Origin: Phycisphaeraceae bacterium
Lineage (GTDB): Bacteria; Planctomycetota; Phycisphaerae; Phycisphaerales; UBA1924
DNA length: 64,000 bases
Direction: 5' to 3'
NCBI GenBank assembly: GCA_019636535.1
Contig: JAHBXK010000002.1
Span: 124,001 to 188,000, forward strand
Shown here: positions 33,896 through 42,239 of the stretch, in pieces
How positions within the stretch are numbered: the stretch's first letter is position 1
How the letters are laid out: each line of letters starts with the position of its first letter
Program-made: the position numbers and the translations under genes
Notes under the pieces: generated by a model
What the model was told of the DNA's origin: nothing
What the model saw: the letters and a program-made list of their open reading frames with translations, nothing else
The model's database searches: none

Positions 33896-35038
33896 ATGAC
33901 GACCAAGAGCGCGAGCGAAACGCGGCCGTACCCGCTGATCTTTCGGCCGGTGGTGCTTGAGAAGGTGTGGGGGGGCAGGAGGCTCGCCCGGCTCGGCAAA
34001 GCGCTGCCCGAAGAGGCGAAGAAGTACGGAGAGAGTTGGGAAGTGGCGGACATGGCCTCAACGTCCGCGTCGGGTGCGGGCGGTGGCGCGGTGCGGACGG
34101 TGATCGCCAACGGCGCGCTGGCGGGCAAGACGCTGTGCGATGCGGCTGACTTGTGGGGGGACGACCTGTACTCGGCCACACGGGGCGGAGCGGGGGGGGC
34201 GGGGGGGGCGGGGTTCCCGCTGCTGATCAAGTACCTGGACGCGAGCGAGAACCTGTCGGTGCAGGTGCACCCGTCGCGGGCGTATCTGCGCGAGCATCCA
34301 GAGTTGGGGCATCATCTCAAGACCGAGTCGTGGTACATCGTCGACGCAGAGCCGGGCGCGAAGTTGTACATCGGTGTCAAGGAGGGGGTGACGAGCGCGG
34401 AGTTTGAGCGGCGGGTGCGAGAGGGGACAGTGGAGGAGGTGCTCATCACCGTGCAGGCGGTGGCAGGGGAGTGTCACACGCTGCCAAGCGGCACCATGCA
34501 CGCACTCGGTGCGGGCGTGGTGGTGGCCGAGGTTCAAACGGCGAGCGACACGACGTTCCGCGTGTACGACTGGGGCAGGCAGGGGCGCGAGTTGCACGTG
34601 GCGGAGTCGCTGGCGTGCGCGACGTTCGCCGACACGCCCGTCGAAAGGCGGACGCCCGCGCCGCCCCCGGCGGGGAAGTTGGAAGCGGGAGCCCTGTGCG
34701 GCAGGCTGGCGACGACGGAGTTCTACACGATCGATGAGGCCAGGCCGAAGAAGGGGGATGAGCTGACGATCGGGTACAAGTGCGGGAAGCAAGGGGGGCT
34801 GCAGGCCGTCAGCGATGGACGCGAAGTCGGCGGCGGGCGCGAGGGAGTGGGGGGGGGAGGGAGGTGCTTCATTTTGATGGTGCTGGCGGGTGAGGGTGAG
34901 GTGCGCTCGGCGGATGGGGCATTCGAGCCGGTGCGAGTGGGGCGCGGGACGACGGTGATGATCCCGGCAGGAGTGTCGGAGAGTGCGATCCTGCTGGCCG
35001 GGGAGGGCTTGCGGGTCTTGCGAGTAGGCGTCGCGTGA
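33896..35038 (+). CDS. manA: Mannose-6-phosphate isomerase, class I
   Basis: A 380-residue cupin-type isomerase interconverting mannose-6-phosphate and fructose-6-phosphate, feeding GDP-mannose synthesis. Family motifs: FRPVVLEKVWGGRRL, the zinc ligands in NLSVQVHPSRAY (Gln, His), the Glu in KTESWYIVDA and the distal His in CHTLPSGTMHALGAG. Two Gly/Ala insertions encoded by long G runs (34183-34215 and about 34835-34866) sit in loops. The ATG at 33896 is chosen because the fold begins at PYPLIFRP; the frame is open upstream to 33812. Its stop overlaps the GTG start of the following (interrupted) gene as GTGA. Confidence 0.92.
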   Translation: MTTKSASETRPYPLIFRPVVLEKVWGGRRLARLGKALPEEAKKYGESWEVADMASTSASGAGGGAVRTVIANGALAGKTLCDAADLWGDDLYSATRGGAGGAGGAGFPLLIKYLDASENLSVQVHPSRAYLREHPELGHHLKTESWYIVDAEPGAKLYIGVKEGVTSAEFERRVREGTVEEVLITVQAVAGECHTLPSGTMHALGAGVVVAEVQTASDTTFRVYDWGRQGRELHVAESLACATFADTPVERRTPAPPPAGKLEAGALCGRLATTEFYTIDEARPKKGDELTIGYKCGKQGGLQAVSDGREVGGGREGVGGGGRCFILMVLAGEGEVRSADGAFEPVRVGRGTTVMIPAGVSESAILLAGEGLRVLRVGVA

Positions 35039-35856
35039 GCGGAGAGAGCCCTGTCAGTGAAGTGATGGGCGAGCGCACGCCGTGGAAGCGCTGCGTGGTG
35101 GTCGTTGCTTTGGGAGTGATGACGAACTTCGCGGTGTCGGTGTACTGCTCGTTTCGTGGGCGAATGTGGATGTCGTACGCGGGGTCGGTGGATCGGCGCG
35201 CGACGTGGTGGTTCACAGCGGATGAGGCTGGTGGGGCGTGGTCGGGGAGCGGGGTGGATGACGTCGCGGTGACGCGGAACGCGATCACGGGGATGGTGAC
35301 GGTGTCAACCGCTTACGCGAGGGCGTATACGGCGGGGCCGGTGCGTTGGGGGATGCGCTCGCCGGGAGCAGCGGTGGGGGATGTGTCGCGCGACCGGATC
35401 GCGTATGTGTGCGAACCGTGGGCGGTTGATCTGATCGCCCCGGAGCACGCGGAGCGCGGGCCGGTGTCGGAAGTTCGGCCAGCGCCGGGGGCGGCGTTGA
35501 TCGTGCGGCATCGCATGGCGGCGGGGTGGCCGATGCTCGCCTTCGAGTTGGAATCCGAAGCGAAGAACGGGCCGATCTCGCCGAACGGGCTGCCGAGCGT
35601 TCAATTCGTCCGGCGTGGCGGCGTGCTCATCTCTGCGGGTCAGGTGCCGTTCTGGAACGCGCGACCTTGGGAGTACTGGGAGATTCCGCTGCGCCCGCGT
35701 TGGGGCGGGCTCGTGGTAAACTCGTCGCTGGCCGGTGCGGGATGGTGGGCGGTGCTGCTTGTGCCGGGCGTAGTGCGGCGGTGGCGCCGACAACGCGCTG
35801 GGCGGTGCGTGGCGTGCGGGTACTCGCTCGCGGGGCTGGGGGCTGGAGGGGGTGGG

Positions 35857-35861
35857 GATGG
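35857..35861 (+). repeat. 5-bp target-site duplication, left copy
   Basis: GATGG immediately left of the element; the same five bases follow its right end at 37194-37198. Confidence 0.85.
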
Positions 35862-35910
35862 TGTTGCGCCCGGGGACATGGTTGACGGGTGTTCGGGGAC
35901 ATCGTTTACA
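35862..35910 (+). repeat. Left terminal inverted repeat of the IS481-type element
   Basis: 49 bp. Aligned by hand with the reverse complement of 37145-37193, 36 of 49 positions agree, including a 10-bp identical block GTTCGGGGACAT core. Each end contains two copies of a GACAT-S-GTT-K-AC motif, likely transposase binding sites. Confidence 0.88.
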
Positions 35911-37075
35911 GGTGGGTGGTGGATTTCCCGTCGTCGTCCGGAGCGAGCGCAGCGAGCTGAGGACGACGACGGGCCGCGCGGCGGGTGCCGTCTCGTTGGT
36001 CGAGTGTCCCGACCTCGTGCGGGCCCAGACACACGTTCAGCACCCCGTCGACGTTCGTGGCTCGCAACGCCACACGCTGGCCGACGAGCGCCTCGCTGAT
36101 GTACCAGCGGCGTGCCGCGAACACGAGCATCCCGTCGCGGTGCACCCTGCGCACGATGTCCCCCGGCCCGTACTCGAACTCGGGCAGCCGCTCCGGATAG
36201 GCACGCTCACTGGGCTCGTAGCACGTCGCCGGGACACGCATCCCGATCGCCTCGTGCGGACGTTTCATGTTGTACACCCCTCGCCATGCATCGAACTCCT
36301 CCTGCGCTTCGCTCAGGTCCCGAAGCTCCGTGCGGCCCAGCAGTTCGGCCTTGAGCGTTCGGTGGAACCGCTCGGCCTTCCCCTGCGTCTGCGGATGGCA
36401 CGGCCGTCCGTGGATCACACGCACGCCCAGCCGCAGTAGCCACACCGTCAGACGTGTGTGCCCCAGTTCCCCGAGGGGCGTCCCCCACGGCGGGCCGTTG
36501 TCGGCCAGCAGCGTCTCCGGAAGGCCGAAGCGGCGGAACACGTCGATCAGATGCTCACGCACCGTCGGCTCCCGCTCGTTGTCGCACGCCCGCAACGCCA
36601 CCGCGTACCGCGAGTAATCGTCCAGGATCGTCAACGGATGGCAGCGGCGACCACCCCGATGCAGCGGAACGTGCCCCTTGAAGTCCATCTGCCAGAGCGC
36701 GTTCGGTCGTTCTCGCACGAATCGTTGACACGGCCGGTGCTTCTCCCCCTGCGCCGGGTCGATCTTCCCGTGCCGCACAAGGATCGCGTGCACCGTGCTC
36801 GCGGCCGGGACTCCCGCCGACCGGCCGCTGGCCTCAAGCACCGCCCGGATCTTCCTGGCACCCCACGCCGGGTGTTGATCACGCACCTTCAGCACCGCCG
36901 CTTCGATCGCCGCGTCGCTCCTCGACGGGCTCGCATGCGGGCGGCGTGAGACGTTGTGCAACGCCGGCTCACCCCCGGCCCCGTGCCGCTCGATCCACTT
37001 GTACCCCGTCGGTGCGCTGATCCCGAACCGCCGGCACAACTCCCGGATGTTCCGCGCCCGGCGACCGCCAGACAA
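35906..37075 (-). CDS. IS481-family transposase (DDE, integrase-core)
   Basis: A 389-residue DDE transposase. N-terminal helix-turn-helix: IRELCRRFGISAPTGYKWIE. Integrase core (rve) with the three acidic residues in context: Asp in LWQMDFKGH, Asp in TLLADNGPPW and Glu in QGKAERFHRTLKAE; HPQTQG precedes the Glu as usual. C-terminal segment GPGDIVRRVHRDGMLVFAARRWY is typical of IS481. The only in-frame start is TTG 37075, and the protein then lacks about 10-20 residues normally before the first helix. A segment reading EPREQICLAVAG in another frame just upstream could be that N-terminus, displaced by a frameshift. Confidence 0.9.
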   Translation of the reverse strand: MSGGRRARNIRELCRRFGISAPTGYKWIERHGAGGEPALHNVSRRPHASPSRSDAAIEAAVLKVRDQHPAWGARKIRAVLEASGRSAGVPAASTVHAILVRHGKIDPAQGEKHRPCQRFVRERPNALWQMDFKGHVPLHRGGRRCHPLTILDDYSRYAVALRACDNEREPTVREHLIDVFRRFGLPETLLADNGPPWGTPLGELGHTRLTVWLLRLGVRVIHGRPCHPQTQGKAERFHRTLKAELLGRTELRDLSEAQEEFDAWRGVYNMKRPHEAIGMRVPATCYEPSERAYPERLPEFEYGPGDIVRRVHRDGMLVFAARRWYISEALVGQRVALRATNVDGVLNVCLGPHEVGTLDQRDGTRRAARRRPQLAALAPDDDGKSTTHL

Positions 37076-37144
37076 ATCTGCTCCCGCGGCTCGATCGACT
37101 CCTCGCCGCCATCGAAGACTTTTGTTGGCTCGCCGTTGCTAATG

Positions 37145-37193
37145 TGTCAACCATGTCCCCGAACGGGTGTAAACGATGTCTCCGGTCTATACA
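37145..37193 (-). repeat. Right terminal inverted repeat of the IS481-type element
   Basis: 49 bp, inverted relative to 35862-35910; it ends in ACA on the + strand next to the right GATGG copy. Both repeats hold two versions of the same 12-13 bp motif, in swapped order between the ends. Confidence 0.88.
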
Positions 37194-37198
37194 GATGG
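37194..37198 (+). repeat. 5-bp target-site duplication, right copy
   Basis: GATGG, matching 35857-35861. After it the host gene's reading frame resumes. Confidence 0.85.
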
Positions 37199-37320
37199 GG
37201 GCGTGGTGTGTCCGGAGTGCGGGGGTGGGAGTGCTTCAGGTTGAGGCGGGACGGGTGCGGGTAAGTTGTGGCCGTGCTGAATCGCGAGCATCGATGTTCA
37301 TCAGCCCTCTGAATGACAGC

Positions 37321-38058
37321 ATGGTGAGACGTTCCCGGACACGTCGGTTCTTGCGGTGGGCGGCGGTGTGGTGGCCGATCGGGGCGGTCGTGTCGTTCGC
37401 GGTGGCGTTGGCGGCGACGCGGGCCGTGCAATGGAGCCCGGCGGCGCGAGCGATTCTGGATACCCCGAAGGAGTACGTCCAGCCGGAGACGCGCGGCGAC
37501 TTGGAAGGCAGAATGTTCATTTGCCGCTCACGGGTTGCCACGGAGCGGTATTGGGAAGGCAGCCATCCGTCGTCCGATACGATGCGAGGCCAGACGATCA
37601 AACAGATGCGCAGTGCCCGCTATGACCGGAGTTTGCAGACAACGTGCGGCCCGCCCTTTTACCGCGGTCTCCAGTCAACGGAACTGGGCGTGATCGAATG
37701 TGGGTGGCCATTGCGAAGTGCGTGGGGATGGTGGGAAGTGCCTTTATACCAGACCCATGTCGGGCCGCCTTCTGGCGGAATTCATTGGTTCCAACGCTCT
37801 TGGAGTGGGTTTCACTTGGACTACCCGATCCCTTGGTACCCGCTTTGGTCCGGACTCATTGTTAACGCCATCGTCTGGGGCTCAGCGATCGGCGTAGTAC
37901 CTGTCTGTATCCGGTTGGTTCGACGGCGGCTACGAGATCGTCGAGGCTGTTGTATCAAGTGCGGATACTCGCTTGCGGGGCTGAAGAGTGACGCGTGCCC
38001 GGAGTGCGGCACGGAGCGCGCGTACGGTGAAATCGCACAACGCTCGACCGCCGTCTGA
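37321..38058 (+). CDS. Zinc-ribbon membrane protein, intact paralogue of the interrupted gene
   Basis: A 245-residue protein with the same layout as the interrupted neighbour: basic N-tail, first membrane helix (VWWPIGAVVSFAVALAA), an extracytoplasmic domain of about 150 residues rich in Trp and Tyr, second helix (LWSGLIVNAIVWGSAIGVVP), a basic stretch RLVRRRLRDRR and a C-terminal ribbon CIKCGYSLAGLKSDACPECG. The short WEVPLYQ segment matches WEIPLRP in the paralogue. The zinc ribbon would face the cytoplasm. Function unknown. ATG 37321 is preferred; ATG 37294 would add nine residues. It lies directly behind the remnant of the interrupted gene, so the pair probably arose by tandem duplication. 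Confidence 0.78.
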   Translation: MVRRSRTRRFLRWAAVWWPIGAVVSFAVALAATRAVQWSPAARAILDTPKEYVQPETRGDLEGRMFICRSRVATERYWEGSHPSSDTMRGQTIKQMRSARYDRSLQTTCGPPFYRGLQSTELGVIECGWPLRSAWGWWEVPLYQTHVGPPSGGIHWFQRSWSGFHLDYPIPWYPLWSGLIVNAIVWGSAIGVVPVCIRLVRRRLRDRRGCCIKCGYSLAGLKSDACPECGTERAYGEIAQRSTAV

Positions 38059-38095
38059 GCGAGCGGTCGCGCACGGCGGCACTGCATCTTGGAGA

Positions 38096-39634
38096 TCAAA
38101 GCAACTTCGCCGCCAGGCTCGCCAGTTCCGAGCGCTCGCTCTTGGCGAGCGTGACGTGCCCGACCAGCCCCAGGCCCTTCATCTTCTCGATGATGTAAGA
38201 CAGGCCGTTGGAGGATTGATCAAGGTAGGGGTTGTCGATCTGCTGGATGTCACCCGTGAGCACGACCTTGGTCCCCTCTCCAACGCGGGAGACGATGGTC
38301 TTGATCTCGTGCGGCGTCAGGTTCTGCGCCTCGTCGACGATCATGAACTGGTGGGGAATGCTGCGGCCGCGGATGTAGGTGAGCGGTTCGAGGACGAGTT
38401 GTCCGTCGGCCATAAGTTTGCGGATCCGCTGCTCGGTCGAGTGGCTCTCGGCGGTCTGCATCGGGCTCGAGCGCGTGGACATGAGGTAGGTCAGGTTGTC
38501 GAAGATCGGCTGCATCCAGGCTTCGAGTTTCTCGTCCTTGTCGCCGGGCAGGTAGCCGATGTCGCGCCCCAGGGGCATGATGGGGCGCGCGACCAGAAGT
38601 TTCTCGTAGCGCTCCTCGTTGAAGACCTTGGTCATGCCCGCGGCGACGGCCAGCAGCGTCTTGCCCGTGCCCGCGCTGCCCAGCAGGGTGACCAGGCGGA
38701 TCTCGTCGTCGAGCAGCAGATCCAGGGCCATGGTCTGCTGCACGTTGCGGGCCATGATCCCAAAGACAGGCTTTCTCGGACCGTTGATGGGGATGAGGTG
38801 GTCGGTGTCGGCGAGCCGTCGCGCCAACCCTGTGTGCGTCTCGTCCTGAGCATCCTTCATCAGGACGAACTGGTTCGAGACGACGTCGCGCCGGTAGGCG
38901 ATCCCCTCGGGGCTGGTGGTGTTGAGGGCATCGCCGAGTCGCTCAACGGCGAGCATGCGCTCGGCGTAGAGCTCGTCGATGAGTTCGCCGGGAACAACGG
39001 CGGTGAGAAAGCCGTTGTAGAGACGGTCGGCGTCGACCTTCTGGTTCTCGAAGTCTTCGGTCCGAATGCCGAGCGCATCCGACTTGATCCGCGCGTTCAG
39101 GTCCTTGGAAACAAAGACGGCGGGCTTGCCCTGCTGGTGCAGGCTCCAGGCGACCGCGATGATGCGGTTGTCGGGCGAGTCTTCCTTCAGGACGCTCGGA
39201 CGCGTGTGCTCGGCGACGTCGATGCGGACGGTGCCGGTTTTGCCCGCGGAACGAGACGCGGTGCTGGCGGCCTGCCCGACGGTGGGGCTTGCCTCGCCCC
39301 AGGTGACACCGTCGATCAGCCGTCCTCGGGCGCGCAGACGGTCGAGGTGTCGGATGCACTCGCGGGCGTTGCGGCCGATGTCGTCGTTGTTTCGCTTGAG
39401 TTTGTCGAGTTCCTCGATGACGGCGAACGGAATGACGACGTCGTGCTCTTGGAAGACGAACAGCGCGTTGGGGTTGTGCAGCAGGACGTTGGTGTCGAGA
39501 ACGAATCGCTTGATCACTCCGGGCTGGTCGGCCCGGCGCGTGGCATCGTCCTCCGAAGTGGTCGGGTCGCCTAGTCCGTCACCGTTCCGATCGTGCCCCA
39601 ACGCTCGGGGCGTCTTGCGTGCGATCGTGGACAT
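38096..39634 (-). CDS. PIN-PhoH family protein (PhoH2-type RNase/helicase)
   Basis: A 512-residue two-domain protein. The N-terminal PIN nuclease domain has acidic sites in FVLDTNVLLHNP and IPFAVIEELDKLK, and SPDNRIIAVAW later. A linker of about 100 residues follows. The C-terminal PhoH ATPase domain has Walker A LGSAGTGKTLLAV and Walker B FMIVDEAQNLTPHE, plus VVLTGDIQQIDNP. PhoH2 proteins are ATP-dependent RNA helicase/RNases in characterised bacteria. The ATG at 39634 has AAGGAG about 15 nt upstream; the frame is open further. Convergent with the zinc-ribbon gene. Confidence 0.9.
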   Translation of the reverse strand: MSTIARKTPRALGHDRNGDGLGDPTTSEDDATRRADQPGVIKRFVLDTNVLLHNPNALFVFQEHDVVIPFAVIEELDKLKRNNDDIGRNARECIRHLDRLRARGRLIDGVTWGEASPTVGQAASTASRSAGKTGTVRIDVAEHTRPSVLKEDSPDNRIIAVAWSLHQQGKPAVFVSKDLNARIKSDALGIRTEDFENQKVDADRLYNGFLTAVVPGELIDELYAERMLAVERLGDALNTTSPEGIAYRRDVVSNQFVLMKDAQDETHTGLARRLADTDHLIPINGPRKPVFGIMARNVQQTMALDLLLDDEIRLVTLLGSAGTGKTLLAVAAGMTKVFNEERYEKLLVARPIMPLGRDIGYLPGDKDEKLEAWMQPIFDNLTYLMSTRSSPMQTAESHSTEQRIRKLMADGQLVLEPLTYIRGRSIPHQFMIVDEAQNLTPHEIKTIVSRVGEGTKVVLTGDIQQIDNPYLDQSSNGLSYIIEKMKGLGLVGHVTLAKSERSELASLAAKLL

Positions 39635-39879
39635 CGTGTCTGACGCACTCCTTGCGGCCTGGGGCGGTTGGCCCTCTTGGCGCTTGCGTGGTGTTGGTCG
39701 ATGCCCTCCGCTCATCCTCACGGGACCACATCGACCAGATGTTGTTCAGGATACACGATCGGCACGTTCGATCAGCGGACCCGAATGCAAACATCCGATA
39801 AAGCCGACTCGCACGCCGCTGGCTGTCGGAAAGGCACGCGGGCGGGGAAACATGCGAACTTGATGCGAACGAACGGGGA

Positions 39880-40479
39880 TCAAACGAACGCGTCGACGAT
39901 CAGGATCCCGGCGGCAATCAGCGCAAGGGCGGTCTTGATCAGGATCGAGACAAGCCGCCCGACGGCTGCACCCGAGCCGACCTTGCCGGCCTGCTTCCAA
40001 GTCATGCGGCCCGCATGACGCTCCGCGATCAGCGCCCCCAGGCCCGCGCCGATGGCTGCGCCGAGGATCGTGCCCAAGACGGGGATGGGAATGAGCGGCG
40101 TGCCGGCGATGGCGCCGACAATCGCGCCGATGATCGAGCCGACCGCGCCCCGGCGAGTACCCCCGGCCTTCGCCGCGCCAACGGCAGAGGAAGCAAAGTC
40201 GGTGATCTCACCGATGACGGCGATAATCGCCACCGCGCCGAGCGACCACCAACTGAACATCTGGGCATCGACCACCGGCGGTGAGAACAACTGCTCGGCG
40301 AGTGTCGCATCGGTCGCCGAAACTGGTGCGATTTGGCCGCGGGTCATCGACCACCACTGCGCCAGGCCCGCGCACAGGAGCATGAACCAGATGCCCGGCA
40401 GCGTCGCGGCGGTGAGCAACACGCCAACCAGCGCAGCGATGACGACCGAACCGCCGATGGTGATGTTGAGCCAGTCCAT
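39880..40479 (-). CDS. DUF456 integral membrane protein
   Basis: A 199-residue protein with four to five membrane helices. The first region reads VVIAALVGVLLTAATLPGIWFMLL. The Gly-rich repeats GAVGSIIGAIVGAIAG and LGTILGAAIGAGLGALIAE are typical glycine-zipper segments of DUF456, whose role is unknown. A longer first loop (about residues 45-75) is the only variation. Complete, alone between phoH and another membrane protein of the same strand, 41 bp downstream of the latter. Confidence 0.85.
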   Translation of the reverse strand: MDWLNITIGGSVVIAALVGVLLTAATLPGIWFMLLCAGLAQWWSMTRGQIAPVSATDATLAEQLFSPPVVDAQMFSWWSLGAVAIIAVIGEITDFASSAVGAAKAGGTRRGAVGSIIGAIVGAIAGTPLIPIPVLGTILGAAIGAGLGALIAERHAGRMTWKQAGKVGSGAAVGRLVSILIKTALALIAAGILIVDAFV

Positions 40480-40520
40480 GATGTACCCAGACGGTGGTTG
40501 GGCGATGAGCGCGCGGGCTT

Positions 40521-41579
40521 TCAGTCGCTCCCGCCGCCCCCGCTCCCCCCGTCGCTGCTGTTCCCGCCCCCGCCGTCACCCCCGCTCCCTCCACCACCGT
40601 CAGCATCGTCGCGCACCTCATTGACAGCGCTTCCATCCGAGCCAGCCTGCTTGGCGGCCGCGGCCTCCTCGGCCTCAGCGCGGGCGCGGTCGGGGAACGC
40701 CGTCCGCTCCATCTCCAGCACCCACGCTTCCAGCGGATCGAACTTGTAGAGGTCCAGTTCGATGTTCGAGCCGTCATTGAGATTCAAGGTCACGTAGAAC
40801 TTGTGCCACTTACGCTTGTCCAGATCCTTGAGATCGGCCGGAACAATGGCCCTGCCGCCCGGCAGTTCGAGACGCTTGGCGGCGGAGTCCCAGCGGAACT
40901 TGGTCGATGCGGCGCGAAGCAGCACGATGGCCAGATAAAGTCCGCCGCCGATGCCCACGACGACGAAGATCCACTGCACGGCCATGTCGTAACTGCTCAG
41001 CGGCTTGCTCTTGGCCTGCGTGTTCCACTTGCGAGTCAGTTCGTCCAGCAGGCCTCCGAGTTCAACCGTGACGCGCGTGTCGTCGGCTCGGCCCGCCGTT
41101 GCGTACCCCTCACCACGGACAGGGTCGAAGAACAACTGACGCGGCTTGTCCGGAGGCGCCGAACCCGCCGCCGGGCCCGCCGGGGCGCTGGGTGCATACG
41201 CCCCGAGCGGCTGCGGATCGACGCTGAGTTTCCAGACCGCCGCGAGCGAATCGAGCCAGTCGAGGCGGGCCAATTCCATCGCGGCCTGACGCGACGCCAG
41301 GTTGTCGCCGACCGCGGCCGAAGCGATCTGGTTGCGGCGTCCTCGAAGTTCCGTGCGTGCGGCGACGGGGTCCTCGACTCGCACGCTGCCGGGCGAGAGC
41401 CGCCCGGCGCTCCGTGCGGCTTCGAGGTACACGCGGAGTTTGTACGAGGCGTCGTTGAGCCCCCGGTTCTTGTAGAAAACGGTGGCGTCGAGGAATCCCC
41501 AGACCCCGAAGCCGAAGAGCACGACCATGAAGATGAACTTGGTCGTGAGCCAGCGGCGTCCGAGTCGTGTGGTGTGCAT
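40521..41579 (-). CDS. Membrane protein of unknown function with Gly/Ser-rich tail
   Basis: A 352-residue protein, not recognised. One helix near the N-terminus (FIFMVVLFGFGVWGFLDATVF), a periplasmic domain of about 170 residues, a second helix (WIFVVVGIGGGLYLAIVLL) and a cytoplasmic domain. The cytoplasmic domain is PH-like in appearance (TKFRWDSAAKRLELPGGR, then KFYVTLNLNDGSNIELDLYK). The C-terminus is an acidic Glu/Ala helix followed by a Gly/Ser/Asp low-complexity tail of about 35 residues. The ATG at 41579 is chosen for GAGGG nine nt upstream; 41618 is the alternative. Likely co-transcribed with DUF456. Confidence 0.68.
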   Translation of the reverse strand: MHTTRLGRRWLTTKFIFMVVLFGFGVWGFLDATVFYKNRGLNDASYKLRVYLEAARSAGRLSPGSVRVEDPVAARTELRGRRNQIASAAVGDNLASRQAAMELARLDWLDSLAAVWKLSVDPQPLGAYAPSAPAGPAAGSAPPDKPRQLFFDPVRGEGYATAGRADDTRVTVELGGLLDELTRKWNTQAKSKPLSSYDMAVQWIFVVVGIGGGLYLAIVLLRAASTKFRWDSAAKRLELPGGRAIVPADLKDLDKRKWHKFYVTLNLNDGSNIELDLYKFDPLEAWVLEMERTAFPDRARAEAEEAAAAKQAGSDGSAVNEVRDDADGGGGSGGDGGGGNSSDGGSGGGGSD

Positions 41580-41707
41580 CGCGGTGAGCCCTCGCGGAGA
41601 ATCGTCGCGGCCGGACATCGGCCGCGTCGGCTGAACGGGCAGAGTTTACCGCGTGCGTCGCGGGTTCGTGATCGACGGAATTGGGAGGTTTGGTCGACCC
41701 GCGCGCA

Positions 41708-41950
41708 TCAGGCATCGCGCTCGGCCGGCGAGAGCGCCCGATCCCACCACTCCGCGGCCCAGGCTCGTCCCTCTGCCGTCCTCATCACCGGGTCGAAGCC
41801 GCCCTCATCGACTCGGCGGGTGGGGATGCGCGGCGCAACAAACCCGACGCGCATCGCGCGGGTCAGCCAACGCGAGTGCAACCGGCGCATGAACTCGGCC
41901 CGTACCGACAGGTCGTCCGAGCCGAACAGCCTTTCGAGCCTCTCCCACAT
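41708..41950 (-). CDS. Small hypothetical protein
   Basis: An 80-residue protein, not recognised: MWERLERLFGSDDLSVRAEF, then a basic Arg/Trp-rich helix (RLHSRWLTRAMRVGF) and an acidic end. No membrane segment or signal. It lies between the membrane-protein gene and tRNA-Arg on the opposite strand to the latter. Support is only coding character and a sensible start; it could be longer (frame open to 42007). Confidence 0.5.
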   Translation of the reverse strand: MWERLERLFGSDDLSVRAEFMRRLHSRWLTRAMRVGFVAPRIPTRRVDEGGFDPVMRTAEGRAWAAEWWDRALSPAERDA

Positions 41951-42043
41951 CCCTTGAGCGTACCGCGCGAACCCACGCCCGGCACACAATCGCGAACTAC
42001 CATCCAACGTGGCCGGACGAACTCAGACCCGGCCGCGACCGCT

Positions 42044-42117
42044 GCGCCCGTAGCTCAATTGGATAGAGCGCCAGTCTTCGGAACTGGATGTTGGGGGTTC
42101 GAGCCCCTCCGGGCGTG
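42044..42117 (+). tRNA. tRNA-Arg(UCG)
   Basis: A 74-nt cloverleaf. The acceptor is GCGCCCG (42044-42050) with CGGGCGT (42110-42116, one G-U pair), and the discriminator is G. D-arm AGCTCAATTGGATAGAGC. Anticodon stem CCAGT/ACTGG around CTTCGGA gives anticodon TCG (reads CGA). T-arm GGGGGTTCGAGCCCCTC. CCA is not encoded. Confidence 0.96.
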
Positions 42118-42239
42118 TTTCCATCAGGTTCGCGGTCGCGAACCGGTGAAGGACTGGAGAGGTGAGGGTTTAGGTTGGAGGGTGTGGAATGGGGGCATCG
42201 ACGGCGGTGTGGAGGGGGCCGCACAAGACGGAGTGAGCC

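Larger units (their letters stand above)
35862..37193 (-). mobile_element. IS481-family insertion sequence, 1332 bp
   Basis: The element is bounded by 49-bp imperfect inverted repeats beginning TGT and is flanked by GATGG duplications. It carries one transposase gene covering nearly its full length; the transposase stop codon lies inside the left repeat. The identity of the target duplication and the clean reconstruction of the host gene indicate recent insertion. The transposase keeps its catalytic residues but its start is unclear. Confidence 0.93.
35035..37244 (+). pseudogene. Zinc-ribbon membrane protein gene split by an IS481-family element
   Basis: The gene starts at GTG 35035, overlapping the manA stop, and encodes two membrane segments (CVVVVALGVMTNFAVSVYC; AGAGWWAVLLVPGVV) around an extracytoplasmic domain, then a basic stretch and RCVACGYSLAGL. 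The IS enters at 35862. Joining 35035-35861 to 37199-37244 (one copy of the 5-bp duplication removed) restores a 290-residue frame whose end reads GGVVCPECGGGSASG and stops at 37242-37244. That completes a CxxC...CPEC ribbon like the one in the intact paralogue at 37321. As it stands, translation runs through into IS sequence and stops at 36099 with a foreign tail of about 80 residues that lacks the second Cys pair. Confidence 0.9.

Noticed and set aside
35035-36099. 354-codon open frame running from the host gene into the insertion sequence
   Set aside because: The last 80 codons are IS sequence in the wrong strand. The natural end of the gene is at 37242-37244 after removal of the element.
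38045-38069. 7-bp hairpin at the 3' end of the zinc-ribbon gene
   Set aside because: It overlaps coding sequence, has a loop of 11 nt and no T-tract; too weak to call a terminator.
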